From: Lutibacter sp.
GTDB lineage: Bacteria; Bacteroidota; Bacteroidia; Flavobacteriales; Flavobacteriaceae
Assembly (NCBI RefSeq): GCF_016342705.1
Contig: NZ_JAEINV010000004.1
Location: 1 to 64,000 of the forward strand
Direction: 5' to 3'
Length of the DNA stretch: 64,000 nucleotides
The notes below the pieces were generated by a model. It was not told the origin of the DNA and did not search any database. It saw only the letters and a program-made list of their open reading frames with translations. Position 1 is the stretch's first letter; each line of letters begins with the position of its first letter. A program made the translations under genes and the position numbers. Below are positions 46,376 through 56,440 of the stretch, piece by piece.

Positions 46376-48436
46376 TTAACTCACTTGCTCACCATTAGCA
46401 ACGGAATCATTTTCTGGTTCAATAAAAGCCAATTTTCCGTCAGGAGTATCCGTCATTAAAATCATTCCCTGACTCTCAATTCCTTTTAAAACACGTGGCG
46501 CTAAGTTTACCAAAACAGTAACTTTTTGACCAATAATTTCTTCTGGTGAAAAAGATTCTGCAATACCAGAAACTATGGTTCTAACATCTAACCCAACGTC
46601 TACTTTTAATTGTAGTAATTTTTTAGTTTTTGGAACTTTTACAGCTTCTAAAATAGTTCCAACACGCATGTCTAACTTTGTGAAATCATCAAACTGAATG
46701 GTTTCTTTTTGTGGTTCTACCGTTTTATTTTCAGCTTCATTAGCTGCTTTTGTAGCTTCTAACTTATCTAATTGCGCCTGAATTTCTTCATCTTCAATTT
46801 TAGCGAATAGTAATTCTGCTTGTCCAATTTTATGACCAGCCTTAATTAATTCAGTAGTTTCAGCAATTGATTTCCAAGCAACACTCTCCGAAATATTTAA
46901 AATTCCTTTTAATTTTGTTGATGTAAATGGTAAAAAAGGTTCGCAAACCTCCGCCAAACCTGCAGCAATTTGTAATGCAACATACATAACGGTTTTAACA
47001 CGTTCTGGAGCTGTTTTTATTGCTTTCCAAGGCTCCTCGTCTGCTAAATACTTGTTTCCTAAACGCGCTAAATTCAACATTTCTTGAGAGGCTTCTCTAA
47101 AACGGTAACGCTCAATTGAACTTGCAATAATGGCTGGAAATTTTTGTAATTGCTCTAACGTTTCATCGTCAATAGCGCTAAATTCATTAGGTTCAGGTAT
47201 AACTCCTTCGTAATATTTGTTGGTTAACACCACTACTCTATTAATGAAATTTCCGAAAATTGCCACCAACTCATTATTATTTCTAGCTTGAAAATCTTTC
47301 CAAGTAAAATCGTTGTCTTTTGTTTCTGGTGCATTTGCTGTTAAAGCATAACGCAATACATCTTGCTTTTCAGGAAAATCAATTAAATATTCGTGTAACC
47401 AAACTGCCCAGTTTTTAGACGTTGAAATTTTATTTCCTTCTAAATTTAAAAACTCATTTGCCGGTACATTTTCCGGTAAAATATAGCTTCCTTCAGCTTT
47501 TAACATTGCTGGAAAAATAATACAATGAAACACAATATTATCTTTACCAATAAAGTGAATTAGCTTGGTGTCTTTATCTTTCCAATAAGGCTCCCAGTCT
47601 TTTCCTTCCCTAGCTGCCCATTCTTTGGTTGATGAAATATAGCCAATTGGCGCATCAAACCAAACATACAATACTTTTCCTTCAGCTCCTTCAACAGGCA
47701 CAGGAATTCCCCAATCTAAATCACGCGTTACTGCACGTGGTTTTAAACCATCATCTAACCAAGATTTAACCTGTCCCAATACATTTGTTTTCCAATCGTT
47801 TTTATGACCTTCAACAATCCATTCTCGCAACCAAGTTTCGTATTTATCTAACGGTAAATACCAGTGTTTGGTAACTTTCATGGTTGGAACATTTCCGGTA
47901 ATGGCAGATTTAGGATTGATTAAATCTGTTGCATTATGACTTGTTCCACATTTTTCACACTGATCTCCGTAACTTTCTTCATTTCCACATTTTGGGCACG
48001 TTCCAACAACAAATCTATCTGCTAAAAATTGATTTGCCTCTTCATCATACAATTGTTCCGTAGTTTCTTCAATAAATTTACCTTCATTATATAATTTCTT
48101 AAAAAATTCAGAAGCCGTTTTATGATGAATTTCAGCTGAAGTTCTAGAATAATTATCAAAAGAAATACCGAAATCGGAAAATGATTTTTTTATAATCGCA
48201 TGGTATTTATCAACCACATCTTGTGGTGAAACACCTTCTTTCTTTGCTTTTATGGTAATTGGCACACCGTGTTCATCCGATCCGCATATATATAAAACAT
48301 CATTTCCAATGTTGCGTAAATAACGTGCATAAATATCTGCAGGCACGTAAACTCCTGCTAAATGACCAATATGCACTGGGCCATTAGTATAAGGCAATGC
48401 CGCTGTAATTGTATATCTTTTTGAATTGTTCATCAA
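46376..48436 (-). CDS. metG: Methionyl-tRNA synthetase with C-terminal tRNA-binding domain
   Basis: [21 protein letters not shown]; zinc knuckle [35 protein letters not shown]-like C-terminus. Confidence 0.97.
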   Translation of the reverse strand: MMNNSKRYTITAALPYTNGPVHIGHLAGVYVPADIYARYLRNIGNDVLYICGSDEHGVPITIKAKKEGVSPQDVVDKYHAIIKKSFSDFGISFDNYSRTSAEIHHKTASEFFKKLYNEGKFIEETTEQLYDEEANQFLADRFVVGTCPKCGNEESYGDQCEKCGTSHNATDLINPKSAITGNVPTMKVTKHWYLPLDKYETWLREWIVEGHKNDWKTNVLGQVKSWLDDGLKPRAVTRDLDWGIPVPVEGAEGKVLYVWFDAPIGYISSTKEWAAREGKDWEPYWKDKDTKLIHFIGKDNIVFHCIIFPAMLKAEGSYILPENVPANEFLNLEGNKISTSKNWAVWLHEYLIDFPEKQDVLRYALTANAPETKDNDFTWKDFQARNNNELVAIFGNFINRVVVLTNKYYEGVIPEPNEFSAIDDETLEQLQKFPAIIASSIERYRFREASQEMLNLARLGNKYLADEEPWKAIKTAPERVKTVMYVALQIAAGLAEVCEPFLPFTSTKLKGILNISESVAWKSIAETTELIKAGHKIGQAELLFAKIEDEEIQAQLDKLEATKAANEAENKTVEPQKETIQFDDFTKLDMRVGTILEAVKVPKTKKLLQLKVDVGLDVRTIVSGIAESFSPEEIIGQKVTVLVNLAPRVLKGIESQGMILMTDTPDGKLAFIEPENDSVANGEQVS

Positions 48437-48530
48437 AATTTATTTAAGAAAGCACAAAAATAGGCATTATTGTTGATTTTAATAGTTGTTTAAGCGCTGT
48501 TTTGTAATAAATTCATTGTAATTTATATAT

Positions 48531-49601
48531 TTGACAATTTGCTTATTTATAGTATTTTTACTAAAAACCATGGGAATGTTCAACAAAAATAAATTATGGC
48601 TTTGCACAGTAATGCTTTTAAGTATGTATTGTCATTCTTTTATGTATGCAACAAACCCACAACAAGCGCTTCAACAAATGACCAAAACACTTATAAAACC
48701 TCCGTATTTAAAAATTGGAGATACCATAGCTATTGTAGCAACTGCGGGAATTATTAAAGATAAATCTCCTATTTTAAAAGCTAAAGCATTGGCTGAAAGT
48801 TGGGGTTTACACGTAATTATTGGAAAAAATACGTTTAACCAAGCAAATCATTTTGCAGGTAAAGATGAAGAGCGTTTGAGTGATTTTCAAGAAGCACTAG
48901 ACAATAAAAACGTAAAAGCAATTTGGTGTGCCAGAGGCGGTTATGGTACCGTTAGAATTATTGACGATGTTGATTTTAGCAATTTTAAAGAAAATCCGAA
49001 ATGGATTATCGGTTATTCAGACATTACAGTGTTGCATAGCCATCTTCATAATTTAGGGTTTGAAACCATACACGCAATTTTAGGAACAAGTATGGATTTT
49101 AATGAAGAAAAAAACAAACCTTCTATCGAATCGTTTAAAAAAGCCTTATTCGGAGAACCACTTAACTATACTGTAAAAGAATCTAACTACAACAAAATGG
49201 GCCATGTAAAAGGACAACTTGTGGGTGGTAATTTATCTATTTTACAAAGTTTATTAGGCTCTAAATCATCTATAAATACAGAAAATAAAATTTTATTTAT
49301 GGAAGAAATTGGTGAATATCACTACCAGATAGATAGAATGCTATATGCGTTAAAACGCGCCGGATATTTTGATAATTGCAAAGGGTTAATTGTTGGTGGA
49401 ATGACTAAAATTAGAAAAAATACCACTCCTTGGGGACAAAGTATTGAAGACTTGATTTTAGCCATCACTAAAGAATATAATTTTCCAATTTTATTTGATT
49501 TTCCTGCTGGACACGATGTTGAGAATAACGCTTTAATTTTAGGAAGAACTATTGATTTATATGTTACCAAAGAATTTTCAGTGGTAAAATTTAGCGAATA
49601 A
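48531..49601 (+). CDS. LD-carboxypeptidase (S66 family)
   Basis: GDTIAIVATAGII; ARGGYGTVRIIDDVDF; GYSDITVLH; LFMEEIGEYHYQIDRML. Exact start uncertain. Confidence 0.9.
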   Translation: MTICLFIVFLLKTMGMFNKNKLWLCTVMLLSMYCHSFMYATNPQQALQQMTKTLIKPPYLKIGDTIAIVATAGIIKDKSPILKAKALAESWGLHVIIGKNTFNQANHFAGKDEERLSDFQEALDNKNVKAIWCARGGYGTVRIIDDVDFSNFKENPKWIIGYSDITVLHSHLHNLGFETIHAILGTSMDFNEEKNKPSIESFKKALFGEPLNYTVKESNYNKMGHVKGQLVGGNLSILQSLLGSKSSINTENKILFMEEIGEYHYQIDRMLYALKRAGYFDNCKGLIVGGMTKIRKNTTPWGQSIEDLILAITKEYNFPILFDFPAGHDVENNALILGRTIDLYVTKEFSVVKFSE

Positions 49602-49604
49602 AAA

Positions 49605-49964
49605 ATGGCAACGCACAACGACCTAGGTAATAAAGGAGAAGAAATTGCAGTAGATTTTCTTCAAAAAAACAACTACAAAATAGTAGAAAAAAATTGGCGT
49701 TTTAAAAAAGCGGAAGTTGATATTATTGCCCTTAAAAAAGGTGTGCTAGCTGTTGTGGAAGTAAAAACACGTTCTTCCGATTATTTTGGAGACCCACAAG
49801 ATTTTGTAAACCAAAAGAAAATTAAACTATTGGTGGAAGCCATTAATGAATATGTAATCTCTAAAAATTTAGATGTTGAAGTTCGATTTGATATAATTGC
49901 CATTTTAAAAAATCAAGAGAAATTTGATATTAAACACTTAAAAGATGCCTTTTTCTATTTTTAA
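49605..49964 (+). CDS. YraN family (UPF0102) endonuclease-like protein
   Basis: LGNKGEEIAVDFLQKNNYKIVEKNWRFKKAEVDIIA...VEVKTRSS. Confidence 0.92.
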   Translation: MATHNDLGNKGEEIAVDFLQKNNYKIVEKNWRFKKAEVDIIALKKGVLAVVEVKTRSSDYFGDPQDFVNQKKIKLLVEAINEYVISKNLDVEVRFDIIAILKNQEKFDIKHLKDAFFYF

Positions 49965-50356
49965 TTTTTTTGCAATATAGCAGCAATTGCAATTGGCTTA
50001 TTTTCATTATTAAGCGCCGCAAACGTAAACTGCCCAGTAATTACTTTTTGTCTACAATCATCATACATTTCTTCCATATAAATATCCACCAAAACATCTA
50101 TTTTAACAGTACCCACATTTACTATTTTTCCAACAACTTCAACAATTGTCCCAGATTTTACAGGTTTTAAAAATTTAATTTTATCTGTAGATACAGTAAC
50201 CATTTTATTTCGAGTAAAACGAACCGCCGTAATATATGCAACCTCATCCATCCATTTTAAAGCTTCTCCACCAAACAACGTTTCGTGATTATTTAAAGTA
50301 GTTGGAAAAATGACTTTAAACTGACTTGTTCCTGAATTTTCAATAGTATTTGACAT
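49961..50356 (-). CDS. Acyl-CoA thioesterase (hotdog)
   Basis: NNHETLFGGEALKWMDEVAYITAVRFTRNKMVTVSTDKIKF. Confidence 0.88.
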   Translation of the reverse strand: MSNTIENSGTSQFKVIFPTTLNNHETLFGGEALKWMDEVAYITAVRFTRNKMVTVSTDKIKFLKPVKSGTIVEVVGKIVNVGTVKIDVLVDIYMEEMYDDCRQKVITGQFTFAALNNENKPIAIAAILQKN

Positions 50357-50391
50357 TTAAAAAATATTTCCGCAAATATAAATAATAAATA

Positions 50392-50422
50392 TTGTTTTAT
50401 GAACCTACGTTCATTATATTTG
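50392..50422 (+). promoter_or_regulatory. Promoter TTG-N20-TATATTTG with spacer palindrome ATGAAC-CTAC-GTTCAT (50399-50414)
   Basis: TTG 50392-50394, -7 box 50415-50422, perfect 6-bp dyad between them. Confidence 0.5.
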
Positions 50423-50459
50423 TACCTGAAATTAAAAACAATTATTTAAAACCCAATAA

Positions 50460-50867
50460 ATGCCACGACCAGAAAAAAACAGAACCATCTCCCAACCACC
50501 TTTAATGAAGGGTTTTAAACCGTTTGGGATTCCACGCTGTAAGGTTGAAGCTGTTAAATTAACTTTTGAAGAATACGAAAGCATACGGTTAGTAAATTAT
50601 GAAAATCTTGATCAAAAAGAAGCCTCTATTTTAATGAATATTTCTAGACCTACACTTACTAGAATTTACAACAAAGCATTAAAAATTATTGCCAAAGCAT
50701 TTGTTGAAGGCAAAGCAATTGTAATTGAAGGCGGAAATTATGAATTAAGTCAAGATTGGTACCGATGTAGAAAATGCCATAAACTCATTGAAGCTGATAA
50801 AAACCAATCGGATTGTGAGAATTCTGAAGATTGTCACCCAAATGAATTAGTAAATTTAAACAAATAA
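50460..50867 (+). CDS. DUF134 family HTH protein
   Basis: MPRPEKNRTI...FKPFGIPRCKVEAVKLTFEEYESIRLVNYENLDQKEASILMNISRPTLTRIYNKAL. Confidence 0.9.
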   Translation: MPRPEKNRTISQPPLMKGFKPFGIPRCKVEAVKLTFEEYESIRLVNYENLDQKEASILMNISRPTLTRIYNKALKIIAKAFVEGKAIVIEGGNYELSQDWYRCRKCHKLIEADKNQSDCENSEDCHPNELVNLNK

Positions 50868-50891
50868 TAAATCGCTAAAAATAATTTTAAA

Positions 50892-51272
50892 ATGAAAAAA
50901 ATAGCAATACCAGTTGATATTAATAATCAATTAGAAGATCACTTTGGACATTGTGATCATTATGAAATTTATTCAGTTTTCGAAAAAAAAATAGTAGCTG
51001 TAAAATCTTTAACTGCAGAGCAAGGTTGCGGATGCAAGTCTAACATTGCCAGTGTTTTAGCTGAACACGGTGTTACTCTTATGTTGGCAGGTGGTATTGG
51101 CGCTGGCGCAATTAATGTGCTTAATAAATGTAATATTGATGTTGTTAGAGGCTGCTCAGGAACTATAAATGATATAGTTACTAATTTTATTGAAGATAAA
51201 TTAATTGATAGTGGCGAAAGTTGTTTACACCATGAACATGAGCATGGTCACGGACATCAATGCAGTCATTAA
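50892..51272 (+). CDS. NifX/NifB-type dinitrogenase iron-molybdenum cofactor-like protein
   Basis: KKIAIPVDINNQLEDHFGHCDHYEIYSV; GGIGAGAINVL; His/Cys-rich tail. Confidence 0.9.
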   Translation: MKKIAIPVDINNQLEDHFGHCDHYEIYSVFEKKIVAVKSLTAEQGCGCKSNIASVLAEHGVTLMLAGGIGAGAINVLNKCNIDVVRGCSGTINDIVTNFIEDKLIDSGESCLHHEHEHGHGHQCSH

Positions 51273-51293
51273 AATTTAGAAACTAACTTAATA

Positions 51294-51337
51294 AAAGAGG
51301 CTGTTTAATGAGTAATTTTTAAAACAGCCTCTTTGTT
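51294..51337. terminator. Bidirectional terminator AAAGAGGCTGTTT...AAACAGCCTCTTT
   Basis: 13-bp perfect arms around a 15-bp loop between convergent genes. Confidence 0.7.
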
Positions 51338-51340
51338 TAT

Positions 51341-52699
51341 TTATTTAGGCGAACTATGCTCCAACAAAAAAGCTTTTACATCTTGAAGATGTGCTGGTTT
51401 TGCAATAATCTTTTTTGAAGCATCTAAAATAAAATACGTTGGTGTAGATGTAATATTGTATTGTTGCGCAATGTTATTTTGCCATTTTTCAAGTCCTAAA
51501 ACATTGGTCCATTTTGTAAATTTCTCCGAATAAACTTTAAAACCTAATTCGTCATTTTCTAAAGAAACAGCAATTACCTGAAGGTTTTTAGTGTTTTTAG
51601 TATACTCATATAACTCTGGCACTTCAAGTAAGCAATGAGAGCAAGTGGTACTCCAAAAAACCAACATGTAAGTATTTGCATTAGAAATACTAGATAATTT
51701 TTGTTGCTTTCCTTTTACATTCCAAGAAAAATCTGGTGCTACTTTACCAATAGCTAATTTAATTTTACTCTCAACTTCCAATACAACTGCAGCATCAACA
51801 TATTCTTTTGGTAACTTTTTATAAATAGATTCTAACGTGAAATCTACCAAAGTAACATTCTGAATTTGTGTAAAAGCAAACATTAACGTAGCACAAACTT
51901 CACTTGCTAAAGAATTATTATCACCAATTTTTTGCATCACTTCAACTACAGCATTTTTATACAAAGCTGTTTGAACTTGTGCATCATCAGACTGACTTAA
52001 ATAAAAAACATAGTCTATTACTTTTTGATTTATTAAAACTGAATTTCTAAGTTCATTATCATTAAAATCTATAAAATCAAAAAAATGTACTTTTTCACTA
52101 TTTAAATATTCTTGTGGAGCATTTATAATTTGCGGTGCATAATATTTTTTATTAGCTTTTATAAAATGATGCGCTAATTTACCCACTGAATTAGCTTCAT
52201 AATTGGTTTGTAAATTTGTATAATTTTTAAAAGTTAAATTATATAGTTCTTTTAACCCTTCTTTTTGTTCTTCTTCAACAGATTTAAAAAAGGTTAATTG
52301 AATGGAATCTAAATTTTGACGGATTAGCTCTACTTCATTTACATAATTAGCAAATAACTTATTTTCCTCTGAAGTTATAAAATGCAAGGTTTCAAGCTGA
52401 TTTTTTGGATCAAATTCCATGTCTACAGATTCATTATTATGAATAAAATCTACATATCCATTGTTTTGTAAATCATAAGATATTCTATACATACCTTTAG
52501 GAGTATTTTCCGGTATTGTTATTTTAAATACACCCGAAACAACGTCTACATTTGCAATATAGTTTTGACTTAAACCTTTTAACTGATACAAAATAACCCA
52601 TTCGTAATTATTGTCTCCTGTCATTGTTCCTTTAACAACATGTTGACTTTGGGCTATGTATGATATAAAAAATAAACTGAAAAGAATTTTTTTGAACAT
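51341..52699 (-). CDS. TlpA-like thioredoxin-domain protein
   Basis: C-terminal FWSTTCSHCLLEVPELYEY; likely start MFKKILFSLFFISYIAQSQ. Confidence 0.85.
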   Translation of the reverse strand: MFKKILFSLFFISYIAQSQHVVKGTMTGDNNYEWVILYQLKGLSQNYIANVDVVSGVFKITIPENTPKGMYRISYDLQNNGYVDFIHNNESVDMEFDPKNQLETLHFITSEENKLFANYVNEVELIRQNLDSIQLTFFKSVEEEQKEGLKELYNLTFKNYTNLQTNYEANSVGKLAHHFIKANKKYYAPQIINAPQEYLNSEKVHFFDFIDFNDNELRNSVLINQKVIDYVFYLSQSDDAQVQTALYKNAVVEVMQKIGDNNSLASEVCATLMFAFTQIQNVTLVDFTLESIYKKLPKEYVDAAVVLEVESKIKLAIGKVAPDFSWNVKGKQQKLSSISNANTYMLVFWSTTCSHCLLEVPELYEYTKNTKNLQVIAVSLENDELGFKVYSEKFTKWTNVLGLEKWQNNIAQQYNITSTPTYFILDASKKIIAKPAHLQDVKAFLLEHSSPK

Positions 52700-52776
52700 T
52701 GTGTTTTTTTTGTTGAAATTATCAATAATCAATCCAAATGTAACTATTTTTATGTTTTTGAATAAAACAACTTTGC

Positions 52777-53571
52777 ATGAATTTTACAAATAAAGTAATT
52801 TGGATAACTGGTGCTTCTTCTGGAATTGGAAAAGCGTTAGCAATTGAGCTCTCAAAATTAAACACGAAACTAATTTTATCTTCCAGAAATGAAACGGAAT
52901 TAGAAAAAGTTAAAAATGAATGTCATTCATCCTCTGAAGTAAAAATTATTCCACTCGATTTAGAAGCATACCAAAGTTTACCTTTAAAAGTTGCAGCGGC
53001 CATTTCACTTTTTGGAAAAATAGATATATTATTTAACAATGGCGGCATTAGTCAACGTTCAAAAGCTATAGATACTGCTATTGAGGTAGATAAAAGAATA
53101 ATGGATGTTAATTATTTTGGAACCATTGCCTTATCCAAAGCACTTTTACCACATTTTATAAATCAAAATTCAGGGCAATTTGTTGTTATTACCAGTGTTG
53201 TTGGCAAAGTTGCAACACCAGTACGTTCATCATATTCAGCTTCAAAACACGCATTACACGGCTTTTTTGATAGCTTACGCGCCGAAACCCACCAACATAA
53301 CATAAAAGTAACGTTAGCGTGTCCTGGTTATGTGAGAACCAATATTTCTATAAATGCTTTAACAGGAAGTGGAGCTGCACAAAACAAAATGGATATTGCT
53401 ACTAATAATGGTTTATCTCCAGAGTATTTTTCAAAAAAATTATTGATAGCCGTTTCCAAAGAAAAAAATGAAGTGTACATAGCAGGTTTCAGAGAAAAAT
53501 CTGCCATTTATTTAAAACGCTTTTTTCCTAAAATTTTAGCAAAAATGATTCGAAAAATGGCTGTTACCTAA
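52777..53571 (+). CDS. SDR family oxidoreductase
   Basis: VIWITGASSGIGKALA; NNGGISQR; SSYSASKHALHGFFD. Confidence 0.93.
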   Translation: MNFTNKVIWITGASSGIGKALAIELSKLNTKLILSSRNETELEKVKNECHSSSEVKIIPLDLEAYQSLPLKVAAAISLFGKIDILFNNGGISQRSKAIDTAIEVDKRIMDVNYFGTIALSKALLPHFINQNSGQFVVITSVVGKVATPVRSSYSASKHALHGFFDSLRAETHQHNIKVTLACPGYVRTNISINALTGSGAAQNKMDIATNNGLSPEYFSKKLLIAVSKEKNEVYIAGFREKSAIYLKRFFPKILAKMIRKMAVT

Positions 53572-53921
53572 ATAAGTTCCTGTGCTTTAAAATAGAGCAC
53601 AATTGCTTCTTTTATAAGTACAGTTTGTTCACCCGTTTTTAATGGAGGTAATTCTTCTAAAACTTTATAATGTGGCCAACCATCGGCATCAAAAAAATCA
53701 AATTCGTAATATCCGAAAGGTTCTAACAAGCGGCAAATAGCAATATGCATTAAATTCACTTTGTCATCTTTTTGAAACGTCCTTGCGCCTTGCCCTAACT
53801 CTTGTACGCCAATTAAATAAATAATAGCATCTACATTTAATTTTTCTCCATCGCCAAATTTGGCCGCTAAAATATCGAGAATAGCATCGTATTCTTCTTT
53901 TAATTTTTGATCTCTAGACAT
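53568..53921 (-). CDS. Conserved hypothetical protein
   Basis: Intact ORF, coding-like composition (LIGVQELGQGARTF...FDADGWPHY). Confidence 0.7.
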   Translation of the reverse strand: MSRDQKLKEEYDAILDILAAKFGDGEKLNVDAIIYLIGVQELGQGARTFQKDDKVNLMHIAICRLLEPFGYYEFDFFDADGWPHYKVLEELPPLKTGEQTVLIKEAIVLYFKAQELI

Positions 53922-53985
53922 TTGAATTTTTTAGTTTGATGGCAAATATACAAATCGATTCATGTATATTTACAAAAACAACGAA

Positions 53986-54510
53986 ATGAATACTTTTGAC
54001 ATCATAATTTCGGCACTTTTACTCTTTGGTTTTATAAGAGGATTATTTAAAGGTTTGTTTGTTGAAGTTGCCAGTTTAGTAGCATTAATTGCTGGTATTT
54101 ACGGCGCAATTCACTTCTCCTATTTTGTAGGGAATTATTTAGCAAACAGCGTTTCTTGGGATGAAAAATTTGTAACAATAATTTCGTTTTCTATCACTTT
54201 TGCCATTATTGTTTTAACAATTACTTTAATTGGAAAACTATTTACCAAAATAGCTGATTTTGCTTCGTTAGGTTTACTAAATAAAATTCTTGGAGGCTTT
54301 TTTGGCAGTTTAAAAATTGGATTAATTTTAAGTATTGTACTCATTGTTTTTTCAAAACTAAATAACACCATTCCTTTTGTTTCAGAAGAAGAACAAGAAA
54401 ATGCTATTTTATTTAAACCAATTAAAATGTTAGCTCCGGCTATTTTCCCTAACTTTTTAAAAGTTGGAGAAGATAAAGAAGATGAAATTATAAATACTTC
54501 TACTAATTAA
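53986..54510 (+). CDS. CvpA family protein
   Basis: FDIIISALLLFGFIRGLFKGLFVEVASLVALIAGIYGA; start at second Met likely. Confidence 0.88.
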   Translation: MNTFDIIISALLLFGFIRGLFKGLFVEVASLVALIAGIYGAIHFSYFVGNYLANSVSWDEKFVTIISFSITFAIIVLTITLIGKLFTKIADFASLGLLNKILGGFFGSLKIGLILSIVLIVFSKLNNTIPFVSEEEQENAILFKPIKMLAPAIFPNFLKVGEDKEDEIINTSTN

Positions 54511-54560
54511 TGTTAGTTTTTACAAAAACTAGCGTCAAAGTTTAAAATCAATTTAAAAGT

Positions 54561-55673
54561 ATGCGTACATTTTTACAGTTAATTTTTGTGTTATTTTTTA
54601 TAATTTTAAGCAGTTGTGCAGATAAAAATGAAGCATCGTTTAGTATTTCGGGGAAAGTTTTAAATTTAAAAGAAAATTATGTGGTCCTTTCCATAGTAGA
54701 TGATTTTCAAAACAATACTACCACTGTTATTGACACTTTAAAAATTAATAAAAAAGGGGAGTTTAATTCGGTTTATTTTTTGGAACCTGCCCTATATAAC
54801 TTAACTTTTGATACTGAAAAAACTGTTTTATTAGCCATTGATAAAGGACAGCATATCGTTTTAAATGGTAAAAATATTGAAGCTATTACCGTAAAAGGTT
54901 CTGTTGATACCGATTTACTAAATGCGTATGAAGATTTTAGAAAAAAATCGTTAAACCGATTGGTGAATTCCGTTAGAACCCAAATTAAAGAAGTGCAAAA
55001 AACAGCTAGTGAACAAGAAATTACTGAATTAAGAGAGCTTGAAGTTGAAAACTATAAAAAGCATATAAATGAACTAACCGCTTTTATTAAAGAAAAAATG
55101 GGAACTTCAATTGCTATTTACCCAACATCAATTCGTTGGAATGGTGAAGAAAATTTATTGTTTTATAAAGAATTAACTGCCAGTTTTGAAGAAAAATATC
55201 CAACCATAGCAATTACTACTAAATTAAAAAAACGCGTTCAACTGTTAGAAAAAACAAGTGTTGGACGTGTAATTTCAAACATTAAAATGCCAAATGCTGC
55301 TGGAACAATTATTGAGCTTGATAGCCTTCGTAAAAAATACACGTTAATAGATTTTTGGGCAAGTTGGTGTCCACCGTGCAGAGCTGAAAGTAGTTTGTTA
55401 AATGAATTGTATGCAAATTACAACAAGAAAGGATTTGAAATTTATGGAATTTCATTAGACTCTAAAACCGAAAGCTGGCTAAAAGCGCTTGAGAAAGACC
55501 AGCGAATTTGGCCAAATGTTTCCACTGTAGAAGGGTTTAAAACACCTATTTCCATTGAATACGGCATAGCAGCATTACCAACCAATTTTTTAATTGATGA
55601 AACCGGAAAAATAGTTGCAACAAACCTACACGGAAAGCATTTAAAAGCTAAAATAGAAACACTTTTTAATTAA
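54561..55673 (+). CDS. TlpA family disulfide reductase with N-terminal DUF4369-like region, lipoprotein
   Basis: SSC lipobox; DFWASWCPPCRAESSLLNELY; cis-Pro ALPTNFLID. Confidence 0.9.
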   Translation: MRTFLQLIFVLFFIILSSCADKNEASFSISGKVLNLKENYVVLSIVDDFQNNTTTVIDTLKINKKGEFNSVYFLEPALYNLTFDTEKTVLLAIDKGQHIVLNGKNIEAITVKGSVDTDLLNAYEDFRKKSLNRLVNSVRTQIKEVQKTASEQEITELRELEVENYKKHINELTAFIKEKMGTSIAIYPTSIRWNGEENLLFYKELTASFEEKYPTIAITTKLKKRVQLLEKTSVGRVISNIKMPNAAGTIIELDSLRKKYTLIDFWASWCPPCRAESSLLNELYANYNKKGFEIYGISLDSKTESWLKALEKDQRIWPNVSTVEGFKTPISIEYGIAALPTNFLIDETGKIVATNLHGKHLKAKIETLFN

Positions 55674-56440
55674 ATTTCTTTCAACTTATTGGCTGTTGTC
55701 CACCCAATTTTTCCGTCAGCTAATTTAATTTTTCTCCAATTATCAAGTTCATCTAAAATTTGAACTTTAGTACCTTCGTGTAACTCAAAAACATCTTCAC
55801 TAGTATTTGTAGGCGCATTTTTAACATCTACTTTATCCTTAAAAATAATGGCTGTTTTAGTGTTTTTAACAATGTCGTAATTTTTAAATGCAAAAAACGC
55901 ACTGAGTACCATCATAAAACCTACTAAAATAGACGTATTAAAAAACAATAATTTAACTTTTGTTTCAGATGAAAAATAATAGAATAAAAACAACAAAGCT
56001 GCAATAAATGAAGCAGTTACAGCAATAATTGCCCAAGTATCAAAAGAGAATTTTTGAATTACATTGGCGGAAAATCGTTGTAAAAAAGATTTAGGTAACT
56101 CTTCAATAACATCAATCGTCATTCTTTTCGCAAAAGCTAAATTAGAAATAGCATCTTCATTTGCAGGGTTTATTTTTAACGCCTTTTCATAGTAATAAAT
56201 AGATGGCGCCACTTTATTTAATTTGTAATACGAATTTCCTAAATTATAAAACAACTCATCCGATTGAAATCCTTGCTTTTCAATAGACAAATACCCTTCA
56301 ATTGCTTTGGAATAGTTACCGTTTTTATAAAAAGTATTCGCTTTAGAAAACAACTTTTCTGGCGTTTGTGAATACGACAACACACTAAAAAGTACTACAA
56401 AACAAATCACTAATTTTTTCATATTACAAATGTTTATCAA
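55670..56440 (-). CDS. batE: BatE-like TPR + SH3 protein
   Basis: TPR N-terminus; C-terminal SH3; overlaps batD. Confidence 0.85.
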   Translation of the reverse strand: MINICNMKKLVICFVVLFSVLSYSQTPEKLFSKANTFYKNGNYSKAIEGYLSIEKQGFQSDELFYNLGNSYYKLNKVAPSIYYYEKALKINPANEDAISNLAFAKRMTIDVIEELPKSFLQRFSANVIQKFSFDTWAIIAVTASFIAALLFLFYYFSSETKVKLLFFNTSILVGFMMVLSAFFAFKNYDIVKNTKTAIIFKDKVDVKNAPTNTSEDVFELHEGTKVQILDELDNWRKIKLADGKIGWTTANKLKEI

